DNA of 64,000 bases, from the NCBI RefSeq assembly GCF_002091955.1, contig NZ_MKKY01000072.1:310001-374000 (forward strand). Reading direction: 5' to 3'. The position numbers and the translations under genes were made by a program. Numbering within the stretch: the first letter of the stretch is position 1; each line of letters opens with the position of its first letter. The notes under the pieces were generated by a model. The model was not told the DNA's origin. It did not search any database and saw only the letters and a program-made list of their open reading frames with translations. Positions 9,116 through 18,249 of this stretch are shown in pieces. Source of the stretch: Rhodococcus sp. 1168 (GTDB taxonomy: Bacteria; Actinomycetota; Actinomycetes; Mycobacteriales; Mycobacteriaceae).

Positions 9116-9469
9116 ATGTCCAATTCGGACTTGGGGGCGCGCGGGGAGGCTTTGGCCGCTCTGCGCCTGGTCGATAGCGGAATGGAAATAGTCGAGAGAA
9201 ATTGGCGATGCCGGTACGGGGAACTCGACATAGTTGCGCGTGATGGCGAAGTTTTCGTCTTCGTCGAAGTGAAGACCCGTTCGGGGACTGGCTACGGAAC
9301 ACCGGCAGAGTCGGTGACGTACGCAAAACAGCAGCGGATACGTAAGCTCGCGCTGGCCTGGCTGGAGGACCGTGACAGCCCCTGGGTAAGACTGCGTTTC
9401 GACGTGGTCGCCATCATGATCGCGCGGGGTGCCGATCCGGTCGTGACACATTTGCGCGGGGTGTTCTGA
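9116..9469 (+). CDS. yraN: UPF0102/YraN-family endonuclease-like protein
   Basis: A small protein of the PD-(D/E)XK superfamily, function not settled. The 117-residue form starts MSNSDLGARGEALAALRL and contains RYGELDIVARDGEVFVFVEVKTR, matching the E...D...ExK nuclease core. ATG at 9116 was chosen because the longer open frame upstream lacks family similarity. Its stop overlaps the comM start (TGATG), so they are translationally coupled; this is the conserved yraN-comM-dprA arrangement. Confidence 0.9.
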   Translation: MSNSDLGARGEALAALRLVDSGMEIVERNWRCRYGELDIVARDGEVFVFVEVKTRSGTGYGTPAESVTYAKQQRIRKLALAWLEDRDSPWVRLRFDVVAIMIARGADPVVTHLRGVF

Positions 9470-10977
9470 TGGCACTGGGCCGCGCATTTTCGGTGGCCGT
9501 GTCCGGTGTGGATGGCCAAGTAGTGGAGATCGAAGCAGATATCGGTCGCGGATTGCCGGGAATTCATTTGGTCGGACTCCCGGACACAGCGTTGAACGAG
9601 TCACGAGATCGAGTGAAAGCGGCCGTAACGAATTCTGGCAATAGTTGGCCGGATTCTCGGGTAATTCTGGCACTGTCCCCGGCTACTCTGCCGAAAGTCG
9701 GCTCCGTCTACGACCTCGGCCTTGCGTTGGCGGTTCTGGATGCAGCCCGACAGATCCCGCGGCGATCGCTCGAAAGAACCGTGTTCCTGGGCGAATTGGC
9801 ATTGGACGGACGCCTTCGTCCGGTTCGCGGCGTCCTGCCGGGTGTGTTGGCTGTCAAACGTGCGAGGTGGTCACGAGTGGTGGTGCCGATGACGGCACTG
9901 GCCGAAGCCGGCCTTGTCGACGGTATCGAAGTGCTAGGGGCAGGTTCGTTGAAAGAAGTCGTCGAATGGTTGCGAGGGGAAGTCGAACTGAGCCGACCGA
10001 TTCCCGGGCAATTCGGGCAAGACGTGGCATATCCGGATATGAGCGAGGTAGTAGGCCAGTCCGAGGCCAGGTGGGCATTGGAAGTCGCTGCGGCCGGTGC
10101 GCATCACGTAATGCTGACCGGACCTCCGGGGATCGGCAAGACGATGTTGGCACAACGACTTCCAGGAATTCTCCCACCCTTGACCGAATCGGAGGCATTG
10201 GAGGTGACCGCAATTCATTCGATTGCCGGATTGTTGACCACAGAGCGGCCGTTGATTTCTTCGCCTCCTTTCATCGCGCCGCACCATTCGACGTCGGTGA
10301 GTGCGCTCGTCGGCGGTGGAACCGGAATGGCGAAGCCAGGTGCAGTCAGTCGAGCGCATCGGGGTGTCCTGTTTCTCGACGAATGCGCCGAGATGGGCCT
10401 GAAAGTGTTGGAGGCTTTGAGAACTCCACTGGAGGACGGTGAGATCAGGATTGCTCGACGAGATGGAGTGGCTCGGTATCCGGCACGGTTTCAATTGGTG
10501 TTGGCTGCGAATCCGTGCCCATGTGCGCCCGCCAGAAATGTCGATTGTGTTTGTGCGCCCATGGTTCGGCGAAAGTACCTCGGCAAGCTGTCCGGTCCGC
10601 TTCTCGACCGCGTCGATCTTCGTATCGCCATGATGGGAGTCACGACCGGTGCATTGACGGACGAGCTCGGAGAGACCACCGAGCATGTGCGCGCTCGGGT
10701 CATCGCTGCACGCGAGCAGGCAGCCGAACGTTGGCGCGAATACGGGTGGCGGACGAATGCCGAAGTTCCTGGACCGGCGCTGCGGCAGAAGTTCACACTC
10801 TCACGTGAAGCGTTGGTTCCGGTCGAGAGAGCGCTTCGTAATGGTTCGCTCACTGCTCGAGGTGCGGATCGTGCACTACGCGTTTCCTGGACTTTGAACG
10901 ATCTGGCGGGGGGAGTCATGCCGGGCATCGCAGAGGTCGGAGCCGCTTTGGACTTTCGGGACAGGGGGACGAAGTGA
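9469..10977 (+). CDS. comM: ComM/YifB-family AAA+ Mg-chelatase-like ATPase
   Basis: ComM-type proteins are hexameric helicases that promote branch migration during integration of transformed DNA. The 502-residue protein has an N-terminal Lon-like S5 domain (IEADIGRGLPGIHLVGLPD), then the AAA+ domain with Walker A GPPGIGKTMLAQRLPG, Walker B GVLFLDECAEM and a cysteine-containing loop ANPCPCAP. A C-terminal Mg-chelatase domain contains the usual arginine-rich RGADRALRVSWTLNDLAG segment. Coupled at both ends: ATG overlaps yraN and its stop overlaps dprA (GTG at 10974). Confidence 0.94.
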   Translation: MALGRAFSVAVSGVDGQVVEIEADIGRGLPGIHLVGLPDTALNESRDRVKAAVTNSGNSWPDSRVILALSPATLPKVGSVYDLGLALAVLDAARQIPRRSLERTVFLGELALDGRLRPVRGVLPGVLAVKRARWSRVVVPMTALAEAGLVDGIEVLGAGSLKEVVEWLRGEVELSRPIPGQFGQDVAYPDMSEVVGQSEARWALEVAAAGAHHVMLTGPPGIGKTMLAQRLPGILPPLTESEALEVTAIHSIAGLLTTERPLISSPPFIAPHHSTSVSALVGGGTGMAKPGAVSRAHRGVLFLDECAEMGLKVLEALRTPLEDGEIRIARRDGVARYPARFQLVLAANPCPCAPARNVDCVCAPMVRRKYLGKLSGPLLDRVDLRIAMMGVTTGALTDELGETTEHVRARVIAAREQAAERWREYGWRTNAEVPGPALRQKFTLSREALVPVERALRNGSLTARGADRALRVSWTLNDLAGGVMPGIAEVGAALDFRDRGTK

Positions 10978-11444
10978 CTACGCACGATCCACGGCGCCTG
11001 GCTTGGGCGTACCTCTCGCGTGTTGCTCAGGGGCCGCATCGAGTACTTCGTGACTTCGCAGCCGACGCAGGTCCCGAAGGTGCCGCCGATGCCGTCTCCC
11101 GTGGGGCACTCGGTGAGCGACTACAGGTCCGCTCGCACATCGACACTGCACGCGCGGACCTCGATCTTGTTGCATCTCAGGGTGGTCGGCTCATCACCCC
11201 CGATGACGACGAGTGGCCGATGTGGAAACTACTCGCGTTCGACGGCGCTGGGATGCCGGTGGGTACCGGTCAGTGTGCGCCGTTGGCGTTGTGGGTTCTC
11301 GGCGCAGTTTCGGTGGCGGAGTTGACCGATCGAGCCGTGTCGATCGTCGGTACACGTGCGGCCACGTCGTACGGCGAGCACGTGACTGCCGAGATTGCCG
11401 GAGATTTGGCAGTCGACGGTTGGACGATCATATCGGGGGCGGGA
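10974..11444 (+). pseudogene. dprA: dprA, 5' portion, interrupted by the genomic island
   Basis: DprA loads RecA on incoming single-stranded DNA during natural transformation. This part encodes the N-terminal helical domain and the start of the Rossmann fold (VSIVGTRAATSYGEHVTAEIAGDLAVDGWTIISGAG, quoted here only as the region's last about 36 residues). The frame is genuine DprA up to codon GGA at 11442-11444; four island-encoded residues (L-V-L then stop at 11454) follow. The matching remainder is at 51092-51745, where the next expected residues FGIDAAAH occur. The gene is therefore split inside the nucleotide-binding fold and the product should be inactive. Confidence 0.93.
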
Positions 11445-11447
11445 CTG

Positions 11448-11469
11448 GTTCTATAGCCAGTCAACTGTT
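11448..11469. repeat. Left terminal inverted repeat of the island
   Basis: GTTCTAT at 11448-11454 and ACTGTT at 11464-11469 are mirrored at the right end by AACAGT and ATAGAAC. Spacing between the two blocks is 9 bases here and 11 at the right end. It is probably the recombinase-binding arm beside the crossover. Confidence 0.6.
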
Positions 11470-11504
11470 GTTGGTAAGCTATTGTTAACTGACAGGGTAG
11501 GGAT

Positions 11505-12956
11505 TTGACCGACAAGGTGTGGCGGGTTTTTCAATACGACCACGAGCGGCTTTGGCCTGACGTGCCGTTCAAACTGTCCGGTGACAGGCCGGACCTGGCG
11601 ACGTGGGCACGAGACATGGGAATGCGAAATCGTCAGCGTTTCCTGATCGGTCCATCCGGATATCCTGACCTTCGGGTGAACGCGTTCTTAGCGTCACCGA
11701 GGATGCGAAGTCTGGCGGAGACGACCCAGCGTGACTATGCTCACTCGCTAGCTCTATGGCTGAACTTTCTGCATGCTACGGATCAGATCTGGTGGGAAGC
11801 CGGTGAAGACGATGCCGAAGAATTCAAATTTTGGCGATTGACCGACCCACAGAACGATCAGCCTGTGGGGACCTCGGCCTTCAGCAAAGACCTCGCCGCT
11901 TGCAAAAAGTTCTACACCTGGATCGGCGGACGGTATCCAGCCGTTGCCGATCCGTTCGCGCAAGTCTCGTTCCCCGTCGCCAGGCGCGGAGCTGACGTCA
12001 AGTGGCTCGACCCGGCGGCGGTTGCGCGGTGGCGGGACCTGGGGCTGCGCGGGCGACTGCCATCAGGTCGCCGGGACCGGTCGTGGCGGGGGCGTCACGA
12101 GCAACGCGACGCAGCGTTCGTCGACGGTTTGTATGGCACTGGGCTGCGACTGACCGAATGGGCAAGTGTGACGCTGCCTGAGCTGCCTGCTCTAGAGTTC
12201 GGTCGAGGTTACTACCGGTGCGAGTTGGCGGACATGTGTGCCAAAGGCGGAAACGGTCACTCGTATTGGATCCCCCGCGCGGCTCTGACCGCAGTCCGGG
12301 CATACACGGAGGGGGTAAGGGCCCGGGCGGTGCGTCAGGCGCAGGCTGCAGGCCGCTACGAGCGGCTTCCGGGAATACAGGTTGTTGCCGGCGAGCCAAG
12401 CCGTGGGTCCGTGACTGTGCCCAATCGGGCAGGGGGGACAGCGACCCGGCCGTGGGCGCTAGTCCGGCCGATTCAGCGGCGTACGCTGTTCCGGTCTACG
12501 CCGGCGGGTCTGGAGCCATTGTGGTTGTGGCTCAACGAGGACGGGACGCCGCGGGACCCGCATGGTTGGCATCACACATTCGAGGCGGCCAACCGCAGGA
12601 TCGCTGGGTTGGGGCTGGACGGGTTTACATGTACTCCCCATATGCACCGCCACAGCTTTGCGCTTCGCTGGTTCTCCATTGGCAAGCTGGTTCGGGGCCA
12701 CCAGATGGCAAATTTGACGGAAGACCAGACAAACGACTTCTGTGACCAGTTTGGCGACACTTGGCACCTAGTGCAAACGATGCTAGGACACAAACGAGTG
12801 GAGACGACAAAAGATGTGTATCTGGAGCCGTTTCGGCGGTTGGAGGTGGAGCAGCTGCTTGCTCATTCCGAGGGTTTCCCCGTGGCGCGGTTCATGGCGG
12901 AAGCGTTCGCTTCCCATCCCCGTGTACGCACCGACCCGCTAGCGGGCGCCCAGTGA
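11505..12956 (+). CDS. Tyrosine recombinase, TnpA-like (module subunit 1)
   Basis: A 483-residue integrase, probably the main catalytic subunit for insertion into dprA. Catalytic elements are visible: Arg in TGLRLTEW (about residue 210), the box-II H-x-x-R in PHMHRHSFALRW, His in LGHKRVETT and the nucleophile Tyr in KDVYLEPF. An N-terminal SAM-like core-binding segment (about 60-140) precedes the catalytic domain. The start is taken as TTG at 11505, preceded by AGGGTAGGGA. The gene is co-oriented with comM-dprA and begins 60 bases inside the island, so host readthrough could express it. Its stop overlaps the next gene (GTGA). Confidence 0.85.
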   Translation: MTDKVWRVFQYDHERLWPDVPFKLSGDRPDLATWARDMGMRNRQRFLIGPSGYPDLRVNAFLASPRMRSLAETTQRDYAHSLALWLNFLHATDQIWWEAGEDDAEEFKFWRLTDPQNDQPVGTSAFSKDLAACKKFYTWIGGRYPAVADPFAQVSFPVARRGADVKWLDPAAVARWRDLGLRGRLPSGRRDRSWRGRHEQRDAAFVDGLYGTGLRLTEWASVTLPELPALEFGRGYYRCELADMCAKGGNGHSYWIPRAALTAVRAYTEGVRARAVRQAQAAGRYERLPGIQVVAGEPSRGSVTVPNRAGGTATRPWALVRPIQRRTLFRSTPAGLEPLWLWLNEDGTPRDPHGWHHTFEAANRRIAGLGLDGFTCTPHMHRHSFALRWFSIGKLVRGHQMANLTEDQTNDFCDQFGDTWHLVQTMLGHKRVETTKDVYLEPFRRLEVEQLLAHSEGFPVARFMAEAFASHPRVRTDPLAGAQ

Positions 12957-14875
12957 GTCCGCGAGGCCGAAAGGCCATTTACCCCAACCGCGGCGGGTCC
13001 ACGACCGACCGAGGCATTTTGCCTGGGACTGGTCTAGTCGTACGGTGCTTCTCCCAAGATGGCAAGCTACAGCGCGACTTCGACTTCGCCGAGCTGACGG
13101 TATCGCCGCAGCTCCAGGCGGCGCTGGCAGGCGCGTTCGCTCAACGCGTTGGACCGAAGAAGGGTCTGACAAGGATGTTGTCGATAGCCACGCCATTCCG
13201 GGTGTCTCGGCATTTCAGCTACTACCTGGCGCAGCTGGCGCGGCCGCCGACGCAGGTGGAGCACTTGGCGCCGGAACACGTGGACGGCTACTTGGCTTGG
13301 CGTTCACAGCAGACCACAGGTCTCAATGATGAGGCGCGGGAGATCAAGACGATGCTTTTACTGGTCGACGGAATCAACGCGGAACTAGTGGTTAGGTGCA
13401 GGGAGCCGAATCCGCGGCGGGTTCGAGTCGAGGAAAACCGCAAGCAAAGCTACAGCCGGGAGGAGTTCAAGCGGATAGCTGACGCGGCCCGGTCAGACCT
13501 GCGGACCGCCGCTGCGAGGCTCCGCGTCAACCGTGAGCTGCTCACCCGCTATCGGGTTGGAGAGCTAGCAGATCCGGACCGACGGCTAGAGCTTTTGGAT
13601 TTCGTGGAACGTCAAGGTGATGTCCCGCGCAGGGCCGGTCAAGGAAAGTGGCTGGAAGAAAGACAGGTCCCTATGCCATGGGTGCAGAGGTGCGGCACGG
13701 TCGCCGAGGTGGTGTCCGGTGCACATCTGACTGTTAACGAGGCGATGGCTGGGGCGATCCTCTTGGGTGTGATGACGGGGGAAAACCCGAGCGTGCTTTT
13801 GGCTACCCAATCGGCGCATCATCGGGCCGACGGCTACGCAGGAGGGCCGGCCACGGCGATCGTGGACGCGATCAAGCCGCGTCGGGGCCGTAGGGCCCAC
13901 ATGAACCTAGCAATGTCGCAGGTGCCGGACTGGATCAGCATCCCGGAAGACCCATCGGAGCTCTCCACCCGCGATGAGCTACACACGCCTTTTGGGGTCT
14001 ATGCGCTGATGCATGAGTTGACCGCAGCCTCGCGGCGATTGACCGGCTCGGACAAGCTGTTCTTGGCCTACCACGGTAAAGGTGGCGGGAAAAGCGGAAA
14101 CGGGCGAGGGCTTCGGCCGCTGGACCCGACCTTCTCATGGTATTCCATGGCGAAATGGTCGGAGCAGAAAAAGCTGAGGGCCGATCCCGACCCAAAAGCT
14201 GCCGACGCCGGGGAGGCTGCTGAGCCCACGGTGCTTCAAGCAAGGCTGGATAGGATCCGACTAACCTACCTGGAGCTGCATCAGGTACCGGTCGCGCACA
14301 CAGAGCAGACCTTTGCGAGCGACTACCTAGGTCGCAACCGCGGTAACCGCGCGGAGTATCAGAAGGTAGTTGCGGATGCTCTGAACGAAGAGGTCAGCAA
14401 GGCTCGTGCTCGGGGGGTCATGGCCACTTTGAGCAAGGACGATCTTAAGGCGGCCCGCGCTGATATCGGTTCCGCGGCCCGTGATTTCGGAGTCAGCGCT
14501 GTCACCCTCAAGAAGTTGGTCGAAGGTCAGCTGGACACGGTGATGAACGGCTGCGTCGATAACGAGGACAGCCCGAACTCGCCGACCGGGCAGCCCTGCC
14601 GCGCCTCATTTATGGCGTGCCTGGACTGCCCCTGCGCCAGAGCGCTGCCCAACCACCTGCCGATTCAGACACTGGTCCACGACACCCTCGAGGCCCGCCG
14701 CGCGGAGATGACCCCGCTCACTTGGACTCTGCGTTTCGCGATGCCGCACGCCCAACTGGCAGACCTACTCGGCCAGCACGACGACGCCGACGTCGCGGAC
14801 GCCCGCGATGCCGTTACCGACGCCGACCGCGCTTTGGTAGCGCGGTTCCTGAACCGGGAGCTTGATCTACGATGA
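12953..14875 (+). CDS. Large recombinase-module protein, integrase-like (subunit 2)
   Basis: A 640-residue protein using GTG at 12953, overlapping the previous stop; the frame is open upstream but that part is antisense-quality sequence within gene 1. Its size and position correspond to TnpB-type proteins of Tn554-like elements. The segment resembling the first catalytic box reads VMTGENPSVLLATQ and lacks the expected arginine, so it may be a non-catalytic partner. A C-terminal cysteine-rich patch (QPCRASFMACLDCPCARALPNH region) could bind zinc. The stop overlaps the start of subunit 3 (ATGA). Function inferred from context and size. Confidence 0.65.
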   Translation: MSPRGRKAIYPNRGGSTTDRGILPGTGLVVRCFSQDGKLQRDFDFAELTVSPQLQAALAGAFAQRVGPKKGLTRMLSIATPFRVSRHFSYYLAQLARPPTQVEHLAPEHVDGYLAWRSQQTTGLNDEAREIKTMLLLVDGINAELVVRCREPNPRRVRVEENRKQSYSREEFKRIADAARSDLRTAAARLRVNRELLTRYRVGELADPDRRLELLDFVERQGDVPRRAGQGKWLEERQVPMPWVQRCGTVAEVVSGAHLTVNEAMAGAILLGVMTGENPSVLLATQSAHHRADGYAGGPATAIVDAIKPRRGRRAHMNLAMSQVPDWISIPEDPSELSTRDELHTPFGVYALMHELTAASRRLTGSDKLFLAYHGKGGGKSGNGRGLRPLDPTFSWYSMAKWSEQKKLRADPDPKAADAGEAAEPTVLQARLDRIRLTYLELHQVPVAHTEQTFASDYLGRNRGNRAEYQKVVADALNEEVSKARARGVMATLSKDDLKAARADIGSAARDFGVSAVTLKKLVEGQLDTVMNGCVDNEDSPNSPTGQPCRASFMACLDCPCARALPNHLPIQTLVHDTLEARRAEMTPLTWTLRFAMPHAQLADLLGQHDDADVADARDAVTDADRALVARFLNRELDLR

Positions 14876-17022
14876 GCAGCGCCGCGCGCGAGGAGATATT
14901 TGAGGTACCGGCGGGGACCGAGTGGCCGGGGCCGGACACGATTGTGTTGCTTCGTCGCGAGCTGGTTCCAGGCGTCGAAATCGACAACTTGTCGCGGTTC
15001 CGCCACGATCGTTGGAGGCTCAACGAGGCGATATTCGAGGAGGATGCAAAGTCGGCCAGCCTGAACTTCGCCGCGATTCCGGCCCCGCTACGTTTGATGG
15101 CCAAGCACTACCATTGGCAACAGATTAACGCTGACTCACCGGTGAATATCCGCCGGACCTCGCCGGGCCGGTCCTCCATTCAGTCGCTCCTGGGCGGCTA
15201 CTCGGCGTTCAAGGACTTCATTCTCTGGCTGAACAAACGTGGTATCACGGCGCTGGACCAGGTCGATGCGGCAGTTCTGGACGATTACTTGATCGATCTG
15301 CTTGACAGCGAGACTATGAGCATCGAGCGGAAGTACCGGCGGGCTGCCGAAGTCCGCCGCCTATGGTCCTACCGTGGTCTGCTGCCCGAGCAGATGCGGC
15401 TTCCAGTTGTACCGCCTTGGGGTGGGGACCCGACCAGAGAACTATTCGGCCGCACCCGGCCCGTGCGGGAAAACTTGACCCACCGGATCGGCGAGGCCAC
15501 GATGCAGCCCCTACTGTCCTGGGCGCTGCGTTTCGTCGAGGACTTTTCGGAAGACATTGTCACTGCCCATGCTGAATATTGCTTCCTGCACAACAGGAGC
15601 CCGGAACGCCGCCGCGCCCTGGGAACGCTGAAGCGGTCGCCCACCGGCCAAATCGAGGTGCGGATGGCCCACTGGCTGGAGCACCTGCGAGCCACCGGGC
15701 AGCCGCTGCCGGGCACGCGCAGACCGGACGGGAGTGTCGGCGTCAGCTGGCGGCATGTCGGTAGGGTTCTGAACTGCCAGGGAAACCCCAAGATGGCTAC
15801 CACCCCAGCAGGGAAGATGGCACTAGCTTCCGGCATCCGTGTAGCCGAGGGTTGCCTTCTGGAAACCCCAATCAATGGGACGGTTCGCGGACTACCTTGG
15901 CGAGACGGTCCCATTGAGTTCGACGAGGCGATGCCTCTGGCCCGGCAGCTGAGCACAGCCTGCTTCGTCGTGTTGTCGTACCTGAGTGGTGCTCGGCCCG
16001 GCGAGATTCTCAACCTGCGTCGCGGCTGTGTCAGCTACGACCCGGTCACTGAGTTTCACCTGATGAGCGGGGTCTACTTCAAGAACGCGGTCGACGCGAA
16101 CGGCAACAAGATCCCAGCCGGGGCGCTACGCCGCGACCCGTGGGTAGTGGTGTCCATTGTTGCCGACGCTGTCGCAGTCTTGGAACGCTTGCATGACCAC
16201 GAACTGCTGTTTCCCGTTCGTATCGAGGTGCACAGACAGTTGACCAACACCCAGCGCAAGGGGAGGGCGCGAAATAAGCAGCTGATTGCCAACGATCTTT
16301 CCGACTTTGTGGCCTGGTGCAATAGCACTGCCGAGCACCTTGGCACCGACCTGATTCCAGCCGACCGCAATGGACCTCTGAACGCCTCCCGGTTCAGGAG
16401 AACTTTGGCGTGGTTCATCCGGCGCCGTCCGCGCGGACTCGTCGCGGGCGCGATCCAGTACGGCCACGTCCATACTCGGCTTCTACAGGGATATGCCGGC
16501 GACTATGACTCGGGATTCGCAGATGACTACGCTTTCGAGGACTTCCTGGTCCGCATGGAGGAGGTCGCCGAGGACGAGAAAGCACTGGCCAACGGCGAGC
16601 GAATCTCCGGGCCTGCAGCGAGCATCTATCGCGATCGAGTGGCCGGCGCGCATCGGCACTACGCCGGACATGTCCTGAAGTCCGGCCGCGAAGCTCGCGA
16701 CCTGATGGCAAATCCAATGTTAAAGATTTTCCACGGGCACGGCATGACCTGCGTCTTCGAGCCGCAGCAGGCGGCCTGTCAGTTACGTGGCACCCGAGAC
16801 GACCCCCTGGTCACCCCCGACACGGACGACTGCCGACCGCGTTGCCCGAACATTGCCCGAACCGACAGGGATATCGACGTTGTTCGCGCCACGCACGCAG
16901 AACTTAACGAGATCACCGCCGATGTTCTCGCACCGCCAATCCGTCACCAACGTGACCGGCATGAGATGGCGCGGCTCGATGCAATCCTGACCGCCCACGA
17001 CGACGTTGGAGTTGGGCAGTGA
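14872..17022 (+). CDS. Tyrosine recombinase, TnpB-like (module subunit 3)
   Basis: A 716-residue integrase. The catalytic domain lies in the middle and C-terminal half: LSGARPGEILNLRRG (catalytic Arg), RFRRTLAW (second-box Arg, with the usual preceding His replaced), and IQYGHVHTRLLQGYAG (His and candidate nucleophile Tyr). A cysteine-rich tail (CVFEPQQAAC and CRPRCPNI) suggests a zinc-binding module as in large Tn554-type recombinases. It overlaps subunit 2 upstream and the TnpC-like gene downstream, so the four genes form one translationally coupled operon. Confidence 0.8.
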   Translation: MSSAAREEIFEVPAGTEWPGPDTIVLLRRELVPGVEIDNLSRFRHDRWRLNEAIFEEDAKSASLNFAAIPAPLRLMAKHYHWQQINADSPVNIRRTSPGRSSIQSLLGGYSAFKDFILWLNKRGITALDQVDAAVLDDYLIDLLDSETMSIERKYRRAAEVRRLWSYRGLLPEQMRLPVVPPWGGDPTRELFGRTRPVRENLTHRIGEATMQPLLSWALRFVEDFSEDIVTAHAEYCFLHNRSPERRRALGTLKRSPTGQIEVRMAHWLEHLRATGQPLPGTRRPDGSVGVSWRHVGRVLNCQGNPKMATTPAGKMALASGIRVAEGCLLETPINGTVRGLPWRDGPIEFDEAMPLARQLSTACFVVLSYLSGARPGEILNLRRGCVSYDPVTEFHLMSGVYFKNAVDANGNKIPAGALRRDPWVVVSIVADAVAVLERLHDHELLFPVRIEVHRQLTNTQRKGRARNKQLIANDLSDFVAWCNSTAEHLGTDLIPADRNGPLNASRFRRTLAWFIRRRPRGLVAGAIQYGHVHTRLLQGYAGDYDSGFADDYAFEDFLVRMEEVAEDEKALANGERISGPAASIYRDRVAGAHRHYAGHVLKSGREARDLMANPMLKIFHGHGMTCVFEPQQAACQLRGTRDDPLVTPDTDDCRPRCPNIARTDRDIDVVRATHAELNEITADVLAPPIRHQRDRHEMARLDAILTAHDDVGVGQ

Positions 17023-17456
17023 CTCGGATTCCCGCAGTCGAGACCGACCCGGTTCGAAAGAAGATAGTTGCCGCGATGCAGCGCTTAACGGCTGGCAAGC
17101 CGCTGCGTTCCACCGGTCGGATGAGCGTGTCCCAACTTGCAATTGAGGCTGATGTTCCCCGCTGGCACCTTACCCACCAGCATGTCGACCTCAAAGAGCT
17201 ATTTCAGGCCCAGGTCAAGACTGCGCAGTCGACACCGGCGGCGTTCGCACGGGACCTCAGCAACTTCGAGAAGCTCAAAGCCAAGCACGCCAAGCTCGTC
17301 GAGAGCTACGCCGAACTGGAAGCGCAGGTCACGTTTTACGCAGCTGTTATCAACACGATGGCGCTGGAAAAGGCCGCCGGTGACCAGAAAGCCACACTCA
17401 CTGACCTTGAGGCGCGGCGTCGACGAGCCCCGAGATCAGCGGACGATCCGGACTGA
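17019..17456 (+). CDS. DUF6262/TnpC-like recombination accessory protein
   Basis: A 145-residue protein with a GTG start overlapping the previous stop. The N-terminal half resembles a helix-turn-helix (MSVSQLAIEADVPRWHLTHQ), and a coiled-coil-like helix follows (FEKLKAKHAKLVESYAELEAQV). Tn554 TnpC is a small accessory protein affecting transposition efficiency and orientation, and DUF6262 proteins are routinely found after paired large integrases. The tail is basic. Function is inferred from this arrangement. Confidence 0.75.
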   Translation: MTRIPAVETDPVRKKIVAAMQRLTAGKPLRSTGRMSVSQLAIEADVPRWHLTHQHVDLKELFQAQVKTAQSTPAAFARDLSNFEKLKAKHAKLVESYAELEAQVTFYAAVINTMALEKAAGDQKATLTDLEARRRRAPRSADDPD

Positions 17457-17689
17457 TGCCCGGCACTCGGTCATCGACGAATACCCCAACTCGGCTACAG
17501 TGAAGCCCTTTTACGATGAAGCCGTCGCGGCTGTCTCGAGTCTGTGGCCACGCGAAAGGTTGGCTTGGAGTCTTCCACGCTGGCAGCCGGATCGAGCTTC
17601 CTGGCAGGTTCGACGCGATCCGCTACTCACTCGCTATCGGCAGTTCGAATCCTTCGCGGACAGGGGGGCAAATTCGGTCGGGTTTCGAT

Positions 17690-18079
17690 TCACGTCGCCC
17701 AACGACGCGCGTCGGCGCGCGCGAGCTCCAGTACTGGCTCAATGGAGCGGCCCTCGGCAACCCATTGTGCTGCGCTGCGGTCATCGAGATCGACGAGCGG
17801 ACTGCACAACCAAGTGGCGCAGGTCCAAGCGTCGGCCGCGGCGTGCAGTATCGACCACAAGGTCACCAGGTCCGGGTAGACCGTTCCCGAGTCGGTGAAC
17901 TGCCAGATGGGATAGACCCACCCGCCGCCATCGAGCTGGCAGGCGATCACGTCTCCGGTCGATGCGGCCTTGTCGACGGCCTGCCGGCTCACATCCCACC
18001 ACTGAGTCAGGCCCGAGGTGTCGTAGAACGGGCCGGCGACCTGGTCAAAGCTAAGAGCAGTCGGTAGCGCAAAGATCAT
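17690..18079 (-). CDS. Small putative DNA-binding protein, cassette copy 1
   Basis: A 129-residue protein of unknown function, closely related to the product of 33050-33439. Shared blocks include GPFYDTSGLTQWWDVSRQAV (helix-turn-helix-like), VIACQLDGGGWVYPIWQFT and ELARADARRWAT at the C-terminus. The pattern resembles small actinobacterial proteins with an N-terminal HTH and an antitoxin-like (DUF2384-like) C-terminal half, but no clear assignment is possible. A frameshifted relic of the second cassette gene lies just upstream (18119-18249). It is transcribed toward the recombinase module. Confidence 0.6.
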   Translation of the reverse strand: MIFALPTALSFDQVAGPFYDTSGLTQWWDVSRQAVDKAASTGDVIACQLDGGGWVYPIWQFTDSGTVYPDLVTLWSILHAAADAWTCATWLCSPLVDLDDRSAAQWVAEGRSIEPVLELARADARRWAT

Positions 18080-18118
18080 GAAATGGCTCCCTTGAGGTCA
18101 GGTCGGCCGATGGAGTAA

Positions 18119-18249
18119 TTAGGCGGCCTCTCCCGTGTCAAGTATCCATCGCGGTACCTCACGTTTGCAGACGGCGATGGCCGCACCGGCAACGGCAGTC
18201 CCGTATTGGGCTGTGAGGCTGTGCCCTTACGTCTTTCCATGATGGTCAT
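18119..18249 (-). pseudogene. Decayed copy of the small repeat protein gene
   Basis: Reads MTIMERRKGTASQPNTG in one frame and continues AVAGAAIAVCKREVPRWIL in another after a single-base shift. The intact relative at 33458-33844 has MTTTEERKSAASRP and then AAAARASIAIRERSGREVPQWI. The end of the large methylase-like gene overlaps its 5' part by about 23 bases. Together with the gene at 17690 it forms a diverged second copy of the cassette at 33050-33844. Confidence 0.6.
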
